Shown in pieces: positions 35,001-46,780 of a stretch of DNA of 64,000 nt. The notes below the pieces were generated by a model, which was given only the letters and a program-made list of their open reading frames with translations, had not been told where the DNA came from and ran no database searches. Position 1 is the stretch's first letter. Every line of letters starts with the position of its first letter. The translations under genes and the position numbers were made by a program. This DNA comes from Stratiolaelaps scimitus (Eukaryota; Arthropoda; Arachnida; Mesostigmata; Laelapidae), in contig JABWDB010000005.1 of NCBI GenBank assembly GCA_019614645.1, forward strand, positions 3,690,001 to 3,754,000, read 5' to 3'.

Positions 35001-35825
35001 GAACCGAGATCAGAATACGAAATGCAGCTCTATGCAAATACTCATTAGTGGCGATACTTATTATTATTAGCAGCGGTAGGTGGTGGTATTTGTGTTAGCA
35101 GCTTTATATTGTAATTGTTGTTCTTGTTGTCGTTGTTGTGGAAGCGAGCAGCCTTCGTTTCGTAAGCATTCTAGATTGAGTAGCAGTACCTTGAGTGAGT
35201 TGCGCTTGTACGCAAGCAGTGGTACGTCCTCTGGGCTTGGACTATTATGCCCGCCGGAAGTAACCGCGCTTGCAGGACGAGCCCTACCACCAGCGCTGCG
35301 GAGATCTGCCTCACTGCTGCTGTGCGTACTGTTCGGATGTGCACCCGTAGCGGACACGGCTGTAGCTGTTGTTGCTGTTGCTGTTAAACTCTCGTGGCAC
35401 GATGGTGCCAATTCTTTGGTGGGGGCAATTGTGCCTGTGATAATAGCATCGTGGTCTATGGTGGTGATATGTTCAAGATCTACAGGTGGAGGACTTTGTG
35501 GCGGAGGAGGCGGAGGTGGTGTAGACGGTTTTTGTAGTGGTGTACTAAGGACTGGGTGGCTCTCGGGTGGCTGAGAACCTGGCGATGCCTGATTACTCAG
35601 CGAGCTTGTTGTTGTGGTGGTGTCGTGACTATTACGGCTGCCCCGTTGGCTACCTCGGTTGTGCTCCGAGTAGCTCTGCGCTCGACTGCTAGTCGAATGG
35701 CTAGACGAGTCGTGTCGTAGCAAACTGGTCCTCACCGATGGTACGACCTCAATATCGCCTCCCTGAATGGACAGCTCGTCCATGAGCGAGGCCGCTTCGT
35801 CCAGATCCAAGCTCTTCCGCGACAT
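25900..35825 (-). CDS. Otop: Otopetrin proton channel
   Basis: Ten minus-strand exons join in phase: 35190-35825, 31452-31696, 30716-30845, 30119-30365, 29423-29577, 28834-29050, 28248-28457, 27783-27938, 26560-26897 and 25900-26169 (2604 bases, 867 residues plus stop). Otopetrins are proton-selective channels of the plasma membrane, used for acid sensing and pH control. Residues 1-293 are a cytoplasmic, Ser/Pro-rich region with polyproline runs. Twelve membrane segments follow in two six-helix halves. Family motifs are SSLYGQLVVIV (TM1), GYLYAFLLGG (TM2), LVFGLGTLIGVGLEL (TM3), FMQMHFLFINVQ (TM4), MHLLATNVAVWFR (TM5), VLYVVW (TM6) and GPLTWAIVARVTTPLVIFYR (TM12). A Ser/Thr-rich loop with Cys residues and an NYTC glycosylation site lies between TM2 and TM3. 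The start ATG at 35825 is the first after an in-frame TAA. Most donors are standard (GTGAGT twice, GTAAGC); CAAG|GTTCGT at 28248 is weak. Confidence 0.92.
26262..26284. repeat. (AT)n microsatellite in the last otopetrin intron
   Basis: About 11 AT units, 90 bases upstream (in transcript terms) of the last otopetrin exon. Confidence 0.9.
26337..26478 (+). mobile_element. Short polyadenylated retroposon (family A, copy 3) with target-site duplication
   Basis: This copy begins CAGGTACGAGTAAGG and ends GAGCTCG followed by ten A. An 11-base direct repeat, TCACATCTTTT, flanks it at 324-334 and 482-492 of the 26-kb block (26324-26334 and 26482-26492). Poly(A) and a target-site duplication of this size mark target-primed reverse transcription. 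A poly-A/poly-G insertion (about 26393-26410) interrupts this copy relative to copies 1 and 2. It lies in the last intron of the otopetrin gene, antisense to it. Confidence 0.85.
28225..28243. repeat. (CA)n microsatellite at the otopetrin exon 7 donor
   Basis: About nine CA units lie directly after the donor of the exon at 28248-28457. Read on the minus strand, the intron starts GTTCGTG followed by a GT run. Confidence 0.85.
29105..29127. repeat. (CA)n microsatellite in an otopetrin intron
   Basis: About eleven CA units between otopetrin exons 5 and 6. Confidence 0.85.
30573..30650 (+). mobile_element. tRNA-derived SINE-like copy (family B, copy 2)
   Basis: The copy contains GGTCTGGTGGTGAGCG, resembling a tRNA D-arm (A box), and GGGTTCAAATCC (B box). 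It shares 43 identical bases with the minus-strand copy at 1326-1368. It lies in the intron between otopetrin exons 3 and 4, antisense to the gene. The acceptor stem is not paired, so it is not a tRNA gene. Confidence 0.6.
31396..31430. repeat. (TA)n microsatellite beside otopetrin exon 2
   Basis: About 16 TA units, about 20 bases downstream (minus strand) of the donor at 31452. Confidence 0.95.
32027..32078. repeat. (AT)n microsatellite, interrupted
   Basis: AT units with short interruptions, passing into GAGAGAGA at the right end. It lies in the first otopetrin intron. Confidence 0.9.
33611..33690. repeat. (GA)n-rich simple repeat
   Basis: A purine-rich block dominated by GA units with AAAGA variants. 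It lies in the first otopetrin intron. Confidence 0.85.
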
Positions 35826-38800
35826 GTTGCTGGAGCGATCGGCGTTCCTGGCGCTGCTGGTGGCAGTTTTCGCTCGGCGCTCGACGGCACGAATCAGCAC
35901 TGGCGTCAACGGGACGATGCTCGGATTGAGGAGGCAAACGCCAGAAGGAGCACGAAACAATGAAGACGTTTAAGAAGCGCGCCACTGAAATTGGAACGGA
36001 TACAGGGGCAAGGTAATAACAGATAAACGGATATACACGTGTTAGCATTGGCGTAAAACAATGTACCGAAAATCACATCATGCCTGCTCTAGGATTTAAG
36101 CTCAGCAACTTACCGTTATTATCGCCTTTCGAAGGCTTCAAAGTCAAGGGTAAACCAGGCTCAGTGGAGATCAGCTTTTTACATATCGACCTTAGAACTA
36201 CAAAGTTACTGCAAAAAGTACTTTCACGTTATTATTATTATTTCAAAAAAGAAACTGAAATCAGGCGAGGGGCAAAGACGTGTAACATTTGAATTACAAT
36301 AAATTAGCTGAGAAGCTATCCTTCAGGCAGACGATAACGTCGATTTGTCCACGCGATCTCTATCAATTTAACAGATTGTCCCCTTCGCGCCAACCATTGC
36401 TAACAATCCGAATATGTACGTGTTTACAATATCTGCATTTGGCGATTTCCACAGCAATTCGAAAGTTCAGTGCATCCATCTCGTAACGTCAGGAAAGTGG
36501 TTGCTGGTCGAAAACAGCTCGGCATAGGACAACACGTATAGCCCGTAGCATATACTAATAACCATTTTGTCGGTCGTCTGGCCAAAAACCTGCAGTATTC
36601 ACTGGAGGCTAGCCATGATCACAATACGGTCTCGCGTTAGACCGATGATGGTGGCGGTGGTGGTGGTGCTACGGCTACCGCTTGTTTTCCTCTCCTCGTT
36701 CGGAAAAGTAGATCAGGCGAGATGTTGTAGCTAACTCGGTTGGCTGCGCTAGTAGTTCGTGTCTGGTGTAAACGCCGCCAGCGTGGCATCAACCGGGGAC
36801 TATTATTCGACCCCAGAGGTCTGTTTAGACGTTGGCCAGGAGAGTTGCAGAGCTCAGAACGAGGAAAGGCTGCACCCAGCGAGTTCGGTAGTGGCCAGTT
36901 CGTTTATCAGTGCTGCACCAGCAGGTTATCGGTTGGGTCTGTTCGTGGCGTCGGGCCGCGACCAAGAAACGCTCATAGATAGATGTTTAACCAACGACAA
37001 TATCTCGACTCGTTTCATATCGCGCGCATTACTCGATCTCACTCTCGAGAACATCATCTCGAGCTAAACTCAAACTGCCTCTCGCACTTCGGTGGCGACA
37101 GTGATCGATTAAAGTCTCAGACTGCAGGGGGCGGACGTACTCAGAGGGCAGAGTGAGAAATATTAATCAAAGTGAACTACAGGTTAATTAACGTACATTG
37201 CTCTTCATTCCGTGAATGGGTGGCTAATGAAGAACTGAATACGTCAACTGTGTTTTAATGTGGCACGCATTTTTTTGAAAATGGATAATTTATTTGTGTT
37301 TTATTTAATTATAATACAAAAAGTGGGCAACAATTATGACCCGCAGAACGTGAAATGCACATAAAAACATCCTGCTCTATATATATTCTTAATAGAATAT
37401 CTAGAACAAGGAAGCTCCACCTCGCAAGTCCTTAAGCGAGTGCTCAAAATAGAAATTGCGCTGCCCGTTTCGATATCTTTGCATTCACATTTCGGTTGCA
37501 CGCTTTTGAATTATTATGCCGTCATGCTGTGCCTGACATGAACCCAACCGGAGTATCCAGAGCTTGGGAGTGTCTAAATAGCCCTGCTTAGACACAATGG
37601 AGGGACACCGCAGCTAACTAATAACTAACGCTGTCAATGAACCTGCCCGTATCACAACAACTGCATTGGTTTATAAGCGTCCTTGCGTATCCAAAGCAGA
37701 GGAGGGGAACTAGGGCGTTCAGTATAATAGCGGTCGACAGCAATCGCCTGCGCCACCTCCGCCGGCCTTATTATTAATCATACCAATAATAATATAGCAA
37801 TGAGAGAAAAGGTAACGATTTTGTGAAAGGTGTGTTAACCCATTTTCGCCTTGCTGCGAATATCAACAGCGTCATAATCACAATGCTGAATCTCATTTTG
37901 TTCGATTGTACATGCTACGTTTACCTTTATTTCAAAATATAAATGAGGAGCTTGAACATTTCACCAGGGGGCACCATCATCATCACCATCCACCGTGTGA
38001 ACCCAAAGCGTCGATCGATCTTTCACATACGTCGCATCGTTGAGACCGCATCACATCGATGATCAATCATTTACTCATTCAGGTGTTCCACATTCAATGT
38101 ACAACAATATAATGTCAGCTCAGGAGAGTCAACAGAAGAAGAACAGGGAATGAGCGTCTGTTAACATACGTCTCATGAATACATAAATGAATCAGGCTGA
38201 TGTCTGCGGTGGACGAATTACTGATGAATGAAATTTCAATACGTCGTCACAGGAGGTTACACGGCATTAATTCATCGAGACATCGAATTACGTCAGCGTA
38301 TGGAGATTGACTGTTTGTGTGGATCTGTCTCTCGGTCTACGTATGTGTGTGTGTGTGTCTGTGACCGTTGTTGGCTCTAGACGACAGAATTTCAATCATA
38401 AGCATCGGAGCACAGGTGACAGTGGAGTCAGTTCCCGTCGATATAATAGATATTATGAATCAACAATGCTCGCTGTATAACGAGTCCCGCCCTCGTTGCC
38501 CTGCAAATTTCGCTTGTGCAACGTCGAAAACGTTCATGCGCTCCCATCTACGCTGAGCGTCGTCGGTGATCGATCTCCTCTGCTGCGATAACACCGGACG
38601 GTGCGTGGATCGAGACGAGTCACCTTGTTTCATATTTACGTCGATCACGCTGAATGAATGATGTCGCTAAGCTATTTTACGCTGACGCAATATATATATA
38701 TATATATATAATATTATTGGCAAAAGTGCTTAACGCGGCGAGGCGCAACGCGTGTAAGAGACCCCGTGATTTGGTCAGTTTGACAACGAATCAGTGACAA

Positions 38801-38854
38801 CGAACGCTGTGCTCTCCTTTGGTCGGAAGTGAACGCGTTCACCTTGCTGGCTGA
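35826..38854. other. Otopetrin 5' flank and intergenic DNA
   Basis: The 5' leader of otopetrin begins upstream of 35825 and its promoter should lie here or beyond an untranslated exon. No TATA box is evident. There is a (GGT)n block at about 36650-36670 and (GT)n at 38341-38358. No other gene was recognised. Confidence 0.35.
38692..38711. repeat. (AT)n microsatellite
   Basis: About ten AT units immediately before the exon-like ORF at 38928. Confidence 0.85.
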
Positions 38855-38927
38855 AATTGGGGGGGAACAGGCCGACCCGGCGACGGTGCACTTTTCAAGC
38901 GGAAGTCTAAGAATTTTAGATCTGGAA

Positions 38928-39059
38928 TAAAGAAGGCCGGTGCAGGCGCTGCCGAAGAGCTCGTTGGCGAATCTTCTTCCGAAGTGCCGAGTCGGCGCAG
39001 CCGGAAACCGATCTTCGATCATGCCAATATGCGAGGGCTGTCGAATCTGATTGACGAGG
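38928..39059 (+). CDS. Possible exon of an unrecognised basic protein
   Basis: The frame is open across this stretch. It can start after AATTTTAG and ends at a strong donor, GACGAG|GTAAGC. The product of about 44 residues is Lys/Arg and Ser/Glu-rich and ends with RKPIFDHANMRGLSNLIDE, which looks like an amphipathic segment rather than random sequence. The open frame extends upstream to about 38855. No partner exons were found, so the assignment is weak. Confidence 0.28.
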
Positions 39060-40218
39060 TAAGCAAGCAGCAAAGTCAGGGAAGAATGCATGGATCTCGT
39101 AGAGGTCTCGGGACAGAGGACGACGCCCCATTATCGCTGCAAGGTGACAAAGGAGCGAGACGTATCATTCGATTGGAGGGAGGATCGCTCTTCACTGAAT
39201 CGTTAGGATATATTGAGAATCGTCTCTCTCATATCATACATAGCAGCGATATGCCATGGAACATGTGTATTTGGCGAGTTCAAGCCAAATGTATGCTTCT
39301 GTCAGCTGTGACGCATTACAGTAATACCGGGCGAAAGGTAAGATGTTCTACCTTGTATGGGCGGGCTGTCGGTAGGGCAGGCCTGATCTCCAGCAGATTC
39401 GTCGTTCACACAGAACTTGTGCACTGAACGAGTTGGCCATATCGGCCAGTTTATCGAGCAAGACACAATGTGAGACAAATTCAAGTATCTCACTTCAGCG
39501 ATGCTGAGTGTGTTACGCGATGAAGCTTCAAGAGTATTAGACACCGTACGAGACGAACACATTTATCTCGACAATGCTACGCGTTCATTACGTACACATG
39601 AGTACACCTGTCTAACGCAGTAATAGGTCACATCATTTTTACAAATGTAAAACAGCAAGGTCAAGGATTCGCACCCTCACATCACGATCGGGCAAGCTCT
39701 CTCTGTTGCACATAACGCTTTGCAACTCAAGATCGCGTGTTCCACTTGAAGTCAAATATGAGATGCATTCAACCTCACTTGGCTTGACCGCAGTAAAAAA
39801 TCTGCAACAAAAATATGGATGTGAAGACAAATCAAGCGAGAATCGCTGCGTGGATAATTGCGCGAAGGAGTCCCGCCCGGCGCTCCAACTGCTGCGGCCA
39901 CATCGCTACAAAGTTTCTATTCTTTAGCCGACTTTTGTCCGTGCTGCTGATGCCCTAAGTGATGTTATCTTCGGACGTCGACAGCGCCGCCGCCGCCGTC
40001 AACAACAGCAACGACAGCAACAACAACAATACACCGATACACCAACTTAGTCAGTGACCGCGAGGCGCCTGCACCTACGACGTCGGTCGTTTTCATTCTG
40101 CTGCTCATGTTTCGTTAATGTGCGAGCGCGCAACTCTGTTTAGCGGTCGCAAAAATCTAACATTACATGTTATACAATATTATATATATATATATATATA
40201 TGTATGACTGTTTTTCGA

Positions 40219-40267
40219 GCTAACCCTCAGCTGTTCCCGTATCTGACAGGCCTCAGCTCTTAGCCTT
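40219..40267 (-). mobile_element. Retroposon family A fragment (copy 4, 3' end)
   Basis: On the minus strand it reads AAGAGCTGAGGCCTGTCAG, a one-base variant of the family 3' block, then GAGGGTTAGCTCG and a short A run. This matches the end of copy 3. The 5' part is missing and (AT)n tracts flank it. Confidence 0.7.
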
Positions 40268-40503
40268 ATATATATTATATATAATATATGCATTGGCGAT
40301 CTAGCGGGAGACGACAAGTGAGCACGCTAGTTTGTCTCGCCTCGGCGAGTACTCGTGTTCGCAGTTGCGCAACAAAAATAACAGTGCTACGTCTCCAAAA
40401 TAAGCCAAGGCAAGCGAACGTCCAGCAGGAAACCAAGCAAGGCGGATGGATAAACGAACAAATTGGCAATGACGACAACTGGTGAGCATTATTACCCACA
40501 GCG

Positions 40504-40537
<34 letters not shown>
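40504..40537. repeat. (AT)n microsatellite
   Basis: About 17 AT units; a second compound AT/GT tract follows at about 40632-40662. Confidence 0.95.
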
Positions 40538-40540
<3 letters not shown>

Positions 40541-43500
40541 GAGTTACTCTTGTGAAGCACTGTGTGATATTTATCCAACCACCATCAACCTATATGCAGG
40601 TCCGAGCCCTTTGAATAAAAGGTGTTTTCTATACATATATATATATATATGTGTGTGTGTGTACGACAGTGATTTATCCATAATCGGTTTAAAATAAACA
40701 GTTAAATAGTTCGAGACACTCGTCAATTTCTTTCCACCGCTTTCTTGGTCTACCGTGTATCTATAGTATCTAATGTTCCTCTCCACGTGGCCTTTGTGCA
40801 GAGTTTCCGTGAGATTTTAAAATTTTCCACGCTAGCAATGACATTTCATGGCGTTCTCGCCATACAACCTTGAATTCGACTTTGCAATACAATCCGGGCA
40901 AGTCGGACGGTCATTCCTGCTGTTATGCCAACAGTTATTCTCGTTGCTTTCAGTCTCGGCAGACTCGAGCTTGGTGCATGGACAGGTTGTTAGATAAACT
41001 CCCTCGTCTCCTTTGGTTGTGTGAAATTGGTGAACGAACGAACTAGGTAGGTGTTCGACTATTGTCGTTTGGTCATGCAGAGCGAATCGAACAGAGATTG
41101 AAGCATTCGCAGGCTGTTGTCGAAGCTGACAACGCTTTTTGAATGCTTCGTGTCACGGGACGTCACGTCCGCCACGTCAGGATTCTCGGTTTCGAATTCT
41201 GCACGGATTCGAAACGAAGAAGCTCTATGTCCTTCTTGGTCCCGATGAATTATTCAACATCGATTGTGTGATCTGTGAAAAATAATCTTGAATATGCTGT
41301 CCAGGCTCTACGACACTGGCGAGAGTTGACTCGTACAGCATCGAGTCGATCAAATTGATCAAATCCCAATAAATAGAAGAATCTGGTAAGCCAGGCCAGG
41401 CGGGCGGGATTCACCAGCTCGGACACTTGTGATTGTCCGAGACACGACATCGCAAAAGTTAGCTCTGATTAATTATGCTCGAGTCATCGATGCACATTGG
41501 TGACTTCACCAACCTATCGTTGTGACGAAAACAGCCGCTGACGTAACCAATAACTAACTAACTACGTTGAATAGTTCCGAGCAGGAATTGCACAGTGAAA
41601 GTTGGTGGAATTACCACGTCTATTTTTGAAGGCAGCAAACGTATTCACATATTCTTCATTCATCATAAGGATAGTCACCTATCCTGAGGTTATATTGCCA
41701 GGCCAGCTTATCAGATCAGGCCTCACTCGACAAAATGGACAGGGACGGTCTCGCAAAGCAAAACAGAATTGCGGTGCCGCATGAAGCAACCTCACAAGTC
41801 TGAAGACATTTACCCTTCATAATATCTCACAGCGGAGTGATGCAATACGGGAACTAATTTAGAAAATGGAACTACCACGCTCATTTTGTTTCAAGCCAAA
41901 TGCGCACATTCTGCTGGACCCCGACCCAGCCCTGTATGCATCAGGGGGATGTCTTCGCTACATGTGAAAATGCGACATACATGTATGTCTGCAAAGTGAG
42001 AGTCATCGAGTACTACATCTCAGCTGATCATCAGATCATCGCCTGATTCAATGGTGCCAACAGTCTCGCCGCATTGTCAACGAAGTCCTGCAATGCTGCC
42101 CTGGGCGTGCACTGTATCACCAGCTGCCTCATCGGGGAAGCGGACTCAGCGCTGCGGCGTCTCCGTAATCCTGAAGGATTTACGTCTCCAGGAGCCGGAC
42201 GACAGCCCACGCCGCTCCCATCACACCGCGCTCCGTTAGGCGCTCCGACGGAGGAAAAGCTCACCAGGGTCCGCTCCTAACCCCCCCCCCCCCGTGAGGC
42301 AATAGGATTTTTCAGTAGCGAGTGTCTCGGGGCGAAGTTCGTGAAGGGGTGAAATGGGTCAGCCGCGGAAGTAGAACAGATCTCCTCATCTCAGAAATGC
42401 GCCTCATTGTCGGTGACACTGCACAGGAGACAGTTCGCTGAATAGGTATACATGTATATAAATATATGTATACTGCTACATACATATGTATATATATACC
42501 AATGCGACCAATATGCCCGAGGCTAACTAAGCCAGCGGCGAGCCGGCGAAGGCGGATGACGTTCGCGTTCAATCTGACAACCACCCACACACACAAACAC
42601 AACAGGAGCGATGCATTATACAATGCCAGTATTCAGCCAGTTGTGACGCTCTCTCTGATCGTCCGAAGGAGCAACGCCCTCGATGATCTCCTCCGACAGC
42701 GGCGGACGCCACAGCAGCAGCAGCCGCACTATAAGGAGCGGGTTCGAACTTGTGAGATTGTCGTTGCCGACATCGTCGCGAGAGTCGCTCACTGAACTTT
42801 ACAACCTCACGAAGTGTCGCCAGCCCAGTGTTTGGCCGCAACTACATCAAATCAAACCCGGGCTAGACGTTTGCTGTTTAGATGTCACCTCCGTTGTACC
42901 GCCACGGCTACCGCCAGCCACTATCTCAGCACTCTCTCGAAATACGAACGTTCTGACGTAGCTACCGATGCACAATGGAGAGCTCGATAGGGACCTCGTT
43001 CAGGTGACAAGGACTTAAGTAGCCTGACATGAACACTGTAACAAGCTTTTGCACTGATGACAATAGTGACTATACATGATTGGCAAGTGATAGGGCAGTG
43101 TTGGCGCGTTGGAGGACGTCGCTCGAGCTTGGCGGTCATTGCGGTGACTCGTTGTAGTGTCTATTGCCGTTGGGTCAATTTTCATTTGATTCGACAAGAA
43201 CATTGATTGGTTGGAGTTCAGACAGTGTGCGCTGGTCTTCAGCTGGCCAGATAATATAGGTAGTTACAATAGTTATTACATAGATAGTTATATAATTATA
43301 TTTACAACATGTATGATGGTATGCTCGTATATCTGATGAGAAAACTGTGAGATGCTAGAATGATATTTTGGACGCTTCAAGGTCCATCGCGCTTAACCGT
43401 CCAATTTGGGATACCGTGGCAATTTGCTCCTATCGAAACATTGCTAGTATATATATATATATATCTGTAGTGCGCGGTATCAATGTGTGGTACTATCTTG

Positions 43501-44364
43501 ACGGGGGCGACAATATGATAGGTTTGCATTGATACCTATACAATCGAAATTGAATTACGGCGACATGTGAAGTGCTTTCGTGCGAACGCGCCCACGTCGA
43601 ATGCAAATATCCAATGGACTTCGGCCACTTTGTACGGTACTACTTCATAGACAGGATGTTTACTCAAAGACTAACACACCGATACTCAACCCCATTGTGG
43701 AACGTGTGCAAAAGCAACGCTACCCAACAGGCAGTTTACATGGATGACAATTGCCATAATCACGTCAAATTTGCCTGAATTTAGCACGCCACGTAGACGA
43801 CTCGGCCAGCTCCGTCGATAGAATTTCCATTGCTGAACAACATGCTGCCCGTTCATTATAGTCTCTATAGTAAGTCAATCTTGCTAGACGAGCTATTGTT
43901 TGTGTTAGATGTTCTCATATACATATATATGTGGGGCGTGTGTGTGTGTGGACGGGACAGGGGTCGTCGAGAAAGGCTATAGTCGCATTCGTCATAGAAG
44001 TAATAGAAACCTAACACTATTATCACAAAACTATTCACTTCTCCAGCAGCTACGGCAGCCAGTTACAGAAGTTCAAGCATCGAGTCCAAGGCTGCATCAA
44101 ATGCTGCAACTCGGGGAGTGATAATTATAACAGTGTCATTGTGGCAGTTGCAGCTAGTGACTGACATCCACTGGCAAAACGGGCTTGACCGAAAATCGTC
44201 TAGCTGTCATTATCATCGTCGTGGTCATCGTCACATAAACTGCCCTTGTGTCGCGCACTCCGTTCTCTGTGGGTGATTTCTGCAGTAGCAACCGCAAGGG
44301 AACCACCGCCCCTCGATGAGCTGACAAAACAGCCAAGTCTTGCGCGTAGTGTAGAATCAGAAAC

Positions 44365-44416
44365 ATATATATATATATATATATTTTTTTTTTTTATATA
44401 TATATATATATATATT
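44365..44416. repeat. (AT)n-T12-(AT)n compound repeat
   Basis: Two AT runs of similar length flank a run of about 12 T. The AT arms could pair with each other with the T run as loop. Confidence 0.9.
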
Positions 44417-45200
44417 ATTACATTATATATGTATATCGTGCTTAAGTTGCGTTTGGTGACGGAGTGCAGATGCGTCTCTGAGCGTGACCAGTGGTGGGGC
44501 CCTCTGTTTACCACTGCTTCTGTGTGCTCACGTGCCTGTGTGTAAGTCCGTTTTTTCTTGTGGGCAGAATTTCCCGCGCAACTGGCCGGCGCCATGTTTG
44601 TGCTCGCCCCCATGTCAATCATAGCTAACAACTACACATAACACGACGCACACACAAACGTCGGGCTCTGCAACGGAGAGCGGCAGGCGCGATGCCGATG
44701 CGGGGGACGGTGGACTACCCCTGCCGAGGAAAGAGAGATAGATCTCGAATGAAAAGTATATAGACATAACAAGGGAAAGGCGGTCAGGACCTGTGCTAGG
44801 CTGTGGCAGCCGGTGTCCGCTCGTGTTACTGTGCTTTCCTATCCTTTCATGTTATCTTGTTGCTCTTGTTCTGTTCCGTCGAACCTCGTTCGATCCGGAC
44901 CGCCCCTATCGTGCCTGCCAGCTTCAGGGTGTTGCTCCTTCGGGCAGGGCTGTTGCTCCTCGTCCCGTTCTCGGCTCTGCCTTCCCGCGCACTTCAGTTC
45001 AGTGTCGTCTCGATGACGGCCGACAGCTGAGCGTTGCCTCGACATAGTCCGCGATTGACTTCATCTCAGCCATCGTGTCGGCGAAGACAACAACAGCAGC
45101 CGAACTCATTGCACCCAACGCCGAGCGTGCCCAGAATCAAAGAGCGCAGTGTGCGCTCACTCGGAGCACACCATAGGGGGAACGGCTACTGGACTCTGCA

Positions 45201-46190
45201 TTAGCGGAATGACCAAATAGGCGAGAGGAGCAGTGGCGCCCTGCCACTGCTTATCATCATCATCATAGCCGCTGCCATGAGGATTCCTTTGCTATACTGC
45301 ACAGTACTAGTATATAGAAGCTGTAGTAATCGTAGCGCAGCGGTAGTCGTCATAGGGGAAGCCAGGATGGTGGCAGAACCTTCAGGCGGCGAGCGACCGA
45401 CGCCGAAAGGCCGCTGACCACCGGGCGGTCGCGGTTCTGTGCTCCATCTATCGACTCTTGCCGCTGCTTCTGCTGCTGCTACTGTTACCGCGATGTTAAC
45501 GGCGGTAACAGCCGCGCCCGCGGTGCTCGCGTCGTCGTCGCCGCCGCCGTTCTCTGGGCGCTCCGGCGGCGAGCTCCTCATGCCATTTGCTCCTAGCTCT
45601 GTCCCTGGCGTTGTCGATCTCGCCCCCTCTCTCTCTCGTTCTATCTCTGTCTCCACTGATGACTGCGTTGATGATCGCGACGCGGCGCGGACGCGCTACT
45701 ATAGGACAGTAGTGAGTGTAGTGGCATCGCGGTGCTCCGGCGGGTTCCACTGCTCTGGCGGCGGGAGCACCGCACTGGAGAGGCGTCGTAGCGGACGATG
45801 ACCCGTCATTGCTGCTGCTGCTGCTCGTTGTCGCTGGCGCTGACACTGCGGTGTTGTTGCCGCTGCTGCTGCTGCTGGTGGCACTGCCGAACGCGAGCAA
45901 CCGACCGGAGCACTTGTGCGTCCAAATGAAACGACAACGGAACGACGCATCAGAGGAGCGTCACAGCAGCTCGTGAGCCGGCACCACTCACTGAGAGTTT
46001 CCCTCACTGCTTGAGGAGAGCACCGGACGAGAACACTCCCGCACTGCCGATGGCACTGCCGACGGCACTGCCACAGCATACTAACCGAGCCTCTGAGCCT
46101 CTAGACGAGCTCTTTAAGCAGGACACAACAATAGTTGACGTCGTCGTCGGCGGCGGCGGCCGCGGCGGCTGAGACATATTCTGGTAGCAG
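45201..46190. other. GC-rich triplet-repeat island
   Basis: GC content and CpG frequency rise sharply here. CTG/CAG, CGG and GTC triplet runs occur at about 45467-45485, 45806-45824, 45856-45876 and 46140-46170. ORFs are open on several frames of both strands because of the composition, with no recognisable domain. This would fit a CpG-rich promoter, a 5'-untranslated exon or a low-complexity coding exon of a gene I cannot resolve. Confidence 0.4.
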
Positions 46191-46712
46191 CTACAGCCAA
46201 GCTGTAATGGCAGTCAGTGGACCGCTGTCAGAGATCGCCGTGCATATGGACGACTAGCCGAGTGGCCCGAGGAAGGCCAACGCCTATGGGAACCAAAGCA
46301 ACACTGGAAACAACGCACAGCTGAATGAAAACCACGGTGGACGACGGTGCGGGCGACATTATAGAAAGGTAACGGCAATATGTTCACGTTCATGGGATCA
46401 GATATCCCAGGAAAGCACGGAAACGAAGCATGGGCAACCGCTCCCGTGTGATCACGTCGCTGGTGTCTTTCGCCCCCGTAACTGGCGCATATCACTAATG
46501 AGCCTACGCGGGATCTAGCAGTGACCGACGCCGGAGATGTAGCATGACGCTGTCCAAACCAAGAAGGAGGAGGCACATCTCTCCAAGTCATGAGCGTTGT
46601 AACAATAACGTGCAACGAATGTCAGCGCTCACACAAAACTACCGATGTGAATACTATAGTAACGTATCATACCTAATTAAGGCGGCTATTTTAAGCTAGG
46701 TTTTTCACCGAA

Positions 46713-46780
46713 AAACTATATATATATATATAATATATCTATATGTATCTATTTATCTATATATATATATATATATATAT
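46713..46780. repeat. Interrupted (AT)n microsatellite
   Basis: AT units broken by CTAT/TATCT interruptions, then an uninterrupted run. Confidence 0.9.

Larger units (their letters stand above)
31697..35189. other. First otopetrin intron
   Basis: This 3.5-kb intron contains an interrupted (AT)n tract at 32027-32078 followed by (GA)n, a (GA)n-rich block at 33611-33690, short CAG/CAA stretches near 34020, and a (TA)n at 34150-34181. No separate gene was recognised. Some short ORFs are GC-rich but carry no domain. Confidence 0.5.
39060..45200. other. Intergenic or intronic DNA, no gene recognised
   Basis: It contains (AT)n tracts at 40179-40201, 40504-40537, about 43446-43466 and 44365-44416, a fragment of retroposon family A at 40219, a C13 tract at 42281-42293 and a (GT)n at about 43936-43950. 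Scattered ORFs up to about 147 codons have no domain and no clear splice partners. Confidence 0.4.

Noticed and set aside
42031..42297. Arg/Pro-rich ORFs ending in a C13 tract at 42281-42293
   Set aside because: I looked for a retroelement match because of the C-tract, as at 4.4 kb on the other strand, but found no recognisable protein.
46214..46615. 133-codon minus ORF
   Set aside because: No domain, no splice context, and the neighbouring frames are also partly open.
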